Shown here: in pieces, positions 11,307 to 11,879 of the stretch
Numbering within the stretch: the stretch's first letter is position 1
Layout of the letters: each line of letters begins with the position of its first letter
DNA from: Nitrosopumilus sp. UBA526
GTDB taxonomy: Archaea; Thermoproteota; Nitrososphaeria; Nitrososphaerales; Nitrosopumilaceae
Assembly: GCA_002506665.1 (NCBI GenBank)
Contig: DAXZ01000013.1
Location: 4,793 to 16,671, forward strand
DNA length: 11,879 nucleotides
Direction of reading: 5' to 3'
Translations under genes and position numbers: made by a program
The notes under the pieces: generated by a model
Databases searched by the model: none
Told to the model about the DNA's origin: nothing
What the model saw: only the letters and a program-made list of their open reading frames with translations

Positions 11307-11773
11307 ACTCTGCACTTTTTCAAGATCAATTCAAACTCTGTCTCGTTTATCATGTCGTCAAGTACTATATTTTGAAAATGTCTTATCTCCGTATCTGATA
11401 CGGTAAGATATGGATCCGGACTAGTAGAACCAACTATCCTGTTGTTGTGGTCTGTTCCATTTCTGTGTAGAGCAAGCAGGGAATGACCCGGCCTGTGTCC
11501 TCTTGCATCTAGGCCACAGAGAACAATGGTATCAATCTGAGGATTCTTGTTTACATATCTGATTATAGAATCAATCCCCCTGTTCTCAGATAACAGGCGA
11601 CCTGCAACTGCTATCCTGCCTAAAACCTTGGAATCTGCAAAGTCTCTGAGCAGATTCATGCTTGAGAGGGTACATACTGCTACAGAAGATTCTGCATCTC
11701 CCAGGTAAAACTCCTCACTGATGGGCAAGACAAGCTTGCAAATCTCGCCGATTGCCTCTCCTATCACATTCAT
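11303..11773 (-). CDS. MtrA-like protein (soluble domain of methyl-H4MPT:coenzyme M methyltransferase subunit A)
   Basis: A 156-residue soluble protein resembling the corrinoid-binding cytoplasmic domain of MtrA. The matching blocks are the N-terminal LGDAESSVAVCTLSS (24-38; MtrA has a VGNPESPVAVCTL-type block), AGRLLSENRGI (57-67; AGxxxTENLGI-type), the central VLCGLDARGHRPGHS (84-98) and LLALHRNG (99-106). His93 in RGH is the best candidate for the axial cobalt ligand. The C-terminal membrane helix of methanogen MtrA is missing, and no other Mtr subunit is seen. Role is unknown; a corrinoid protein in a non-methanogenic methyl transfer or another binding function are options. ATG 11773 overlaps the upstream aminotransferase stop (ATGA), so the two are translationally coupled. 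Confidence 0.75.
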   Translation of the reverse strand: MNVIGEAIGEICKLVLPISEEFYLGDAESSVAVCTLSSMNLLRDFADSKVLGRIAVAGRLLSENRGIDSIIRYVNKNPQIDTIVLCGLDARGHRPGHSLLALHRNGTDHNNRIVGSTSPDPYLTVSDTEIRHFQNIVLDDMINETEFELILKKCRV

Positions 11774-11879
11774 AATATCTCACGCACGGTCTTTGCAATT
11801 ATTTTGATATTCTTCTCTGATACCCCCGGATGAATCGGCAGTGACAGAACATGCAAAGCTGCCCAGTCAGTTATTGGGA
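11770..11879 (-). CDS. C-terminal end of a DegT/DnrJ/EryC1/StrS-type aminotransferase (partial)
   Basis: The last 36 codons of a gene that enters from the right edge. The ending WAALHVLSLPIHPGVSEK followed by an Ile/Lys/Val-rich helix matches the typical C-terminus of PLP-dependent sugar aminotransferases of the DegT/DnrJ/EryC1/StrS family, in which a LPxHP motif and a last helix close the chain. Catalytic residues lie outside the window, so activity cannot be confirmed. The family usually makes amino sugars for glycans, or in some cases other amino compounds. Its TGA at 11770-11772 overlaps the ATG of the MtrA-like gene by four bases, indicating one transcript. The assignment rests on a short stretch. 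Confidence 0.6.
   Translation of the reverse strand, partial: PITDWAALHVLSLPIHPGVSEKNIKIIAKTVREIL

Overview
The window looks like chromosomal DNA of an ammonia-oxidising-type archaeon (Thaumarchaeota/Nitrososphaerota, Nitrosopumilales-like). Supporting signs are archaeal TATA boxes about 24-29 nt upstream of most starts with hardly any Shine-Dalgarno sites, frequent TTG starts, a stand-alone MtrA-like corrinoid-type protein, a short archaeal cyclophilin, DUF1059, a PEF-type C-terminal surface anchor, and several small proteins that resemble thaumarchaeal lineage-specific families. GC content looks moderate by eye, so a genus is only a guess. No rRNA, tRNA, CRISPR array, insertion sequence, prophage or integrase was seen.

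Layout. 1-1083: the tail of an operon with a two-helix membrane protein and a CysQ-like PAP phosphatase. 1060-2168 (minus): APS kinase and a hemerythrin-like protein; the kinase is tail to tail with the phosphatase, so PAPS production and PAP removal lie side by side. 2252-3637: a cation/proton antiporter. 3653-4638: three small lineage-specific proteins. 4645-5025 (minus): a Fluc/CrcB fluoride channel in a tight pair with one of them. 5145-5949: a DUF1059 protein and a flavodoxin-like NAD(P)H:FMN reductase. 6072-6212: a 46-residue Cys-rich, metallothionein-like protein. 6219-7003 (minus): a membrane/coiled-coil protein and a small HTH protein. 7244-8611: cyclophilin plus an exported, membrane-anchored protein. 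8598-8992: two divergent small Cys-rich (zinc-ribbon-like) proteins with interleaved promoters. 8965-9420 (minus): a probable winged-helix protein. 9552-10909: an exported LEA14-like protein and a PfkB-family kinase. 10953-11306: an all-alpha dUTPase/MazG-like protein. 11303-11879 (minus): an MtrA-like protein, translationally coupled to the end of a DegT-type aminotransferase.

The region is mostly housekeeping and lineage-specific rather than a mobile island. Its most notable points are three tiny Cys-rich proteins, an orphan MtrA-like protein, and a gene layout in which all seven convergent pairs abut or overlap at their 3' ends. Nearly all genes have their own TATA box, which implies mostly leaderless monocistronic units; coupled pairs are few (the 1-239 operon tail, the fluoride channel pair, cyclophilin with its neighbour, aminotransferase with MtrA-like). 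No defined new multi-gene system could be demonstrated; the small metal-binding proteins and the MtrA-like unit are the best leads.
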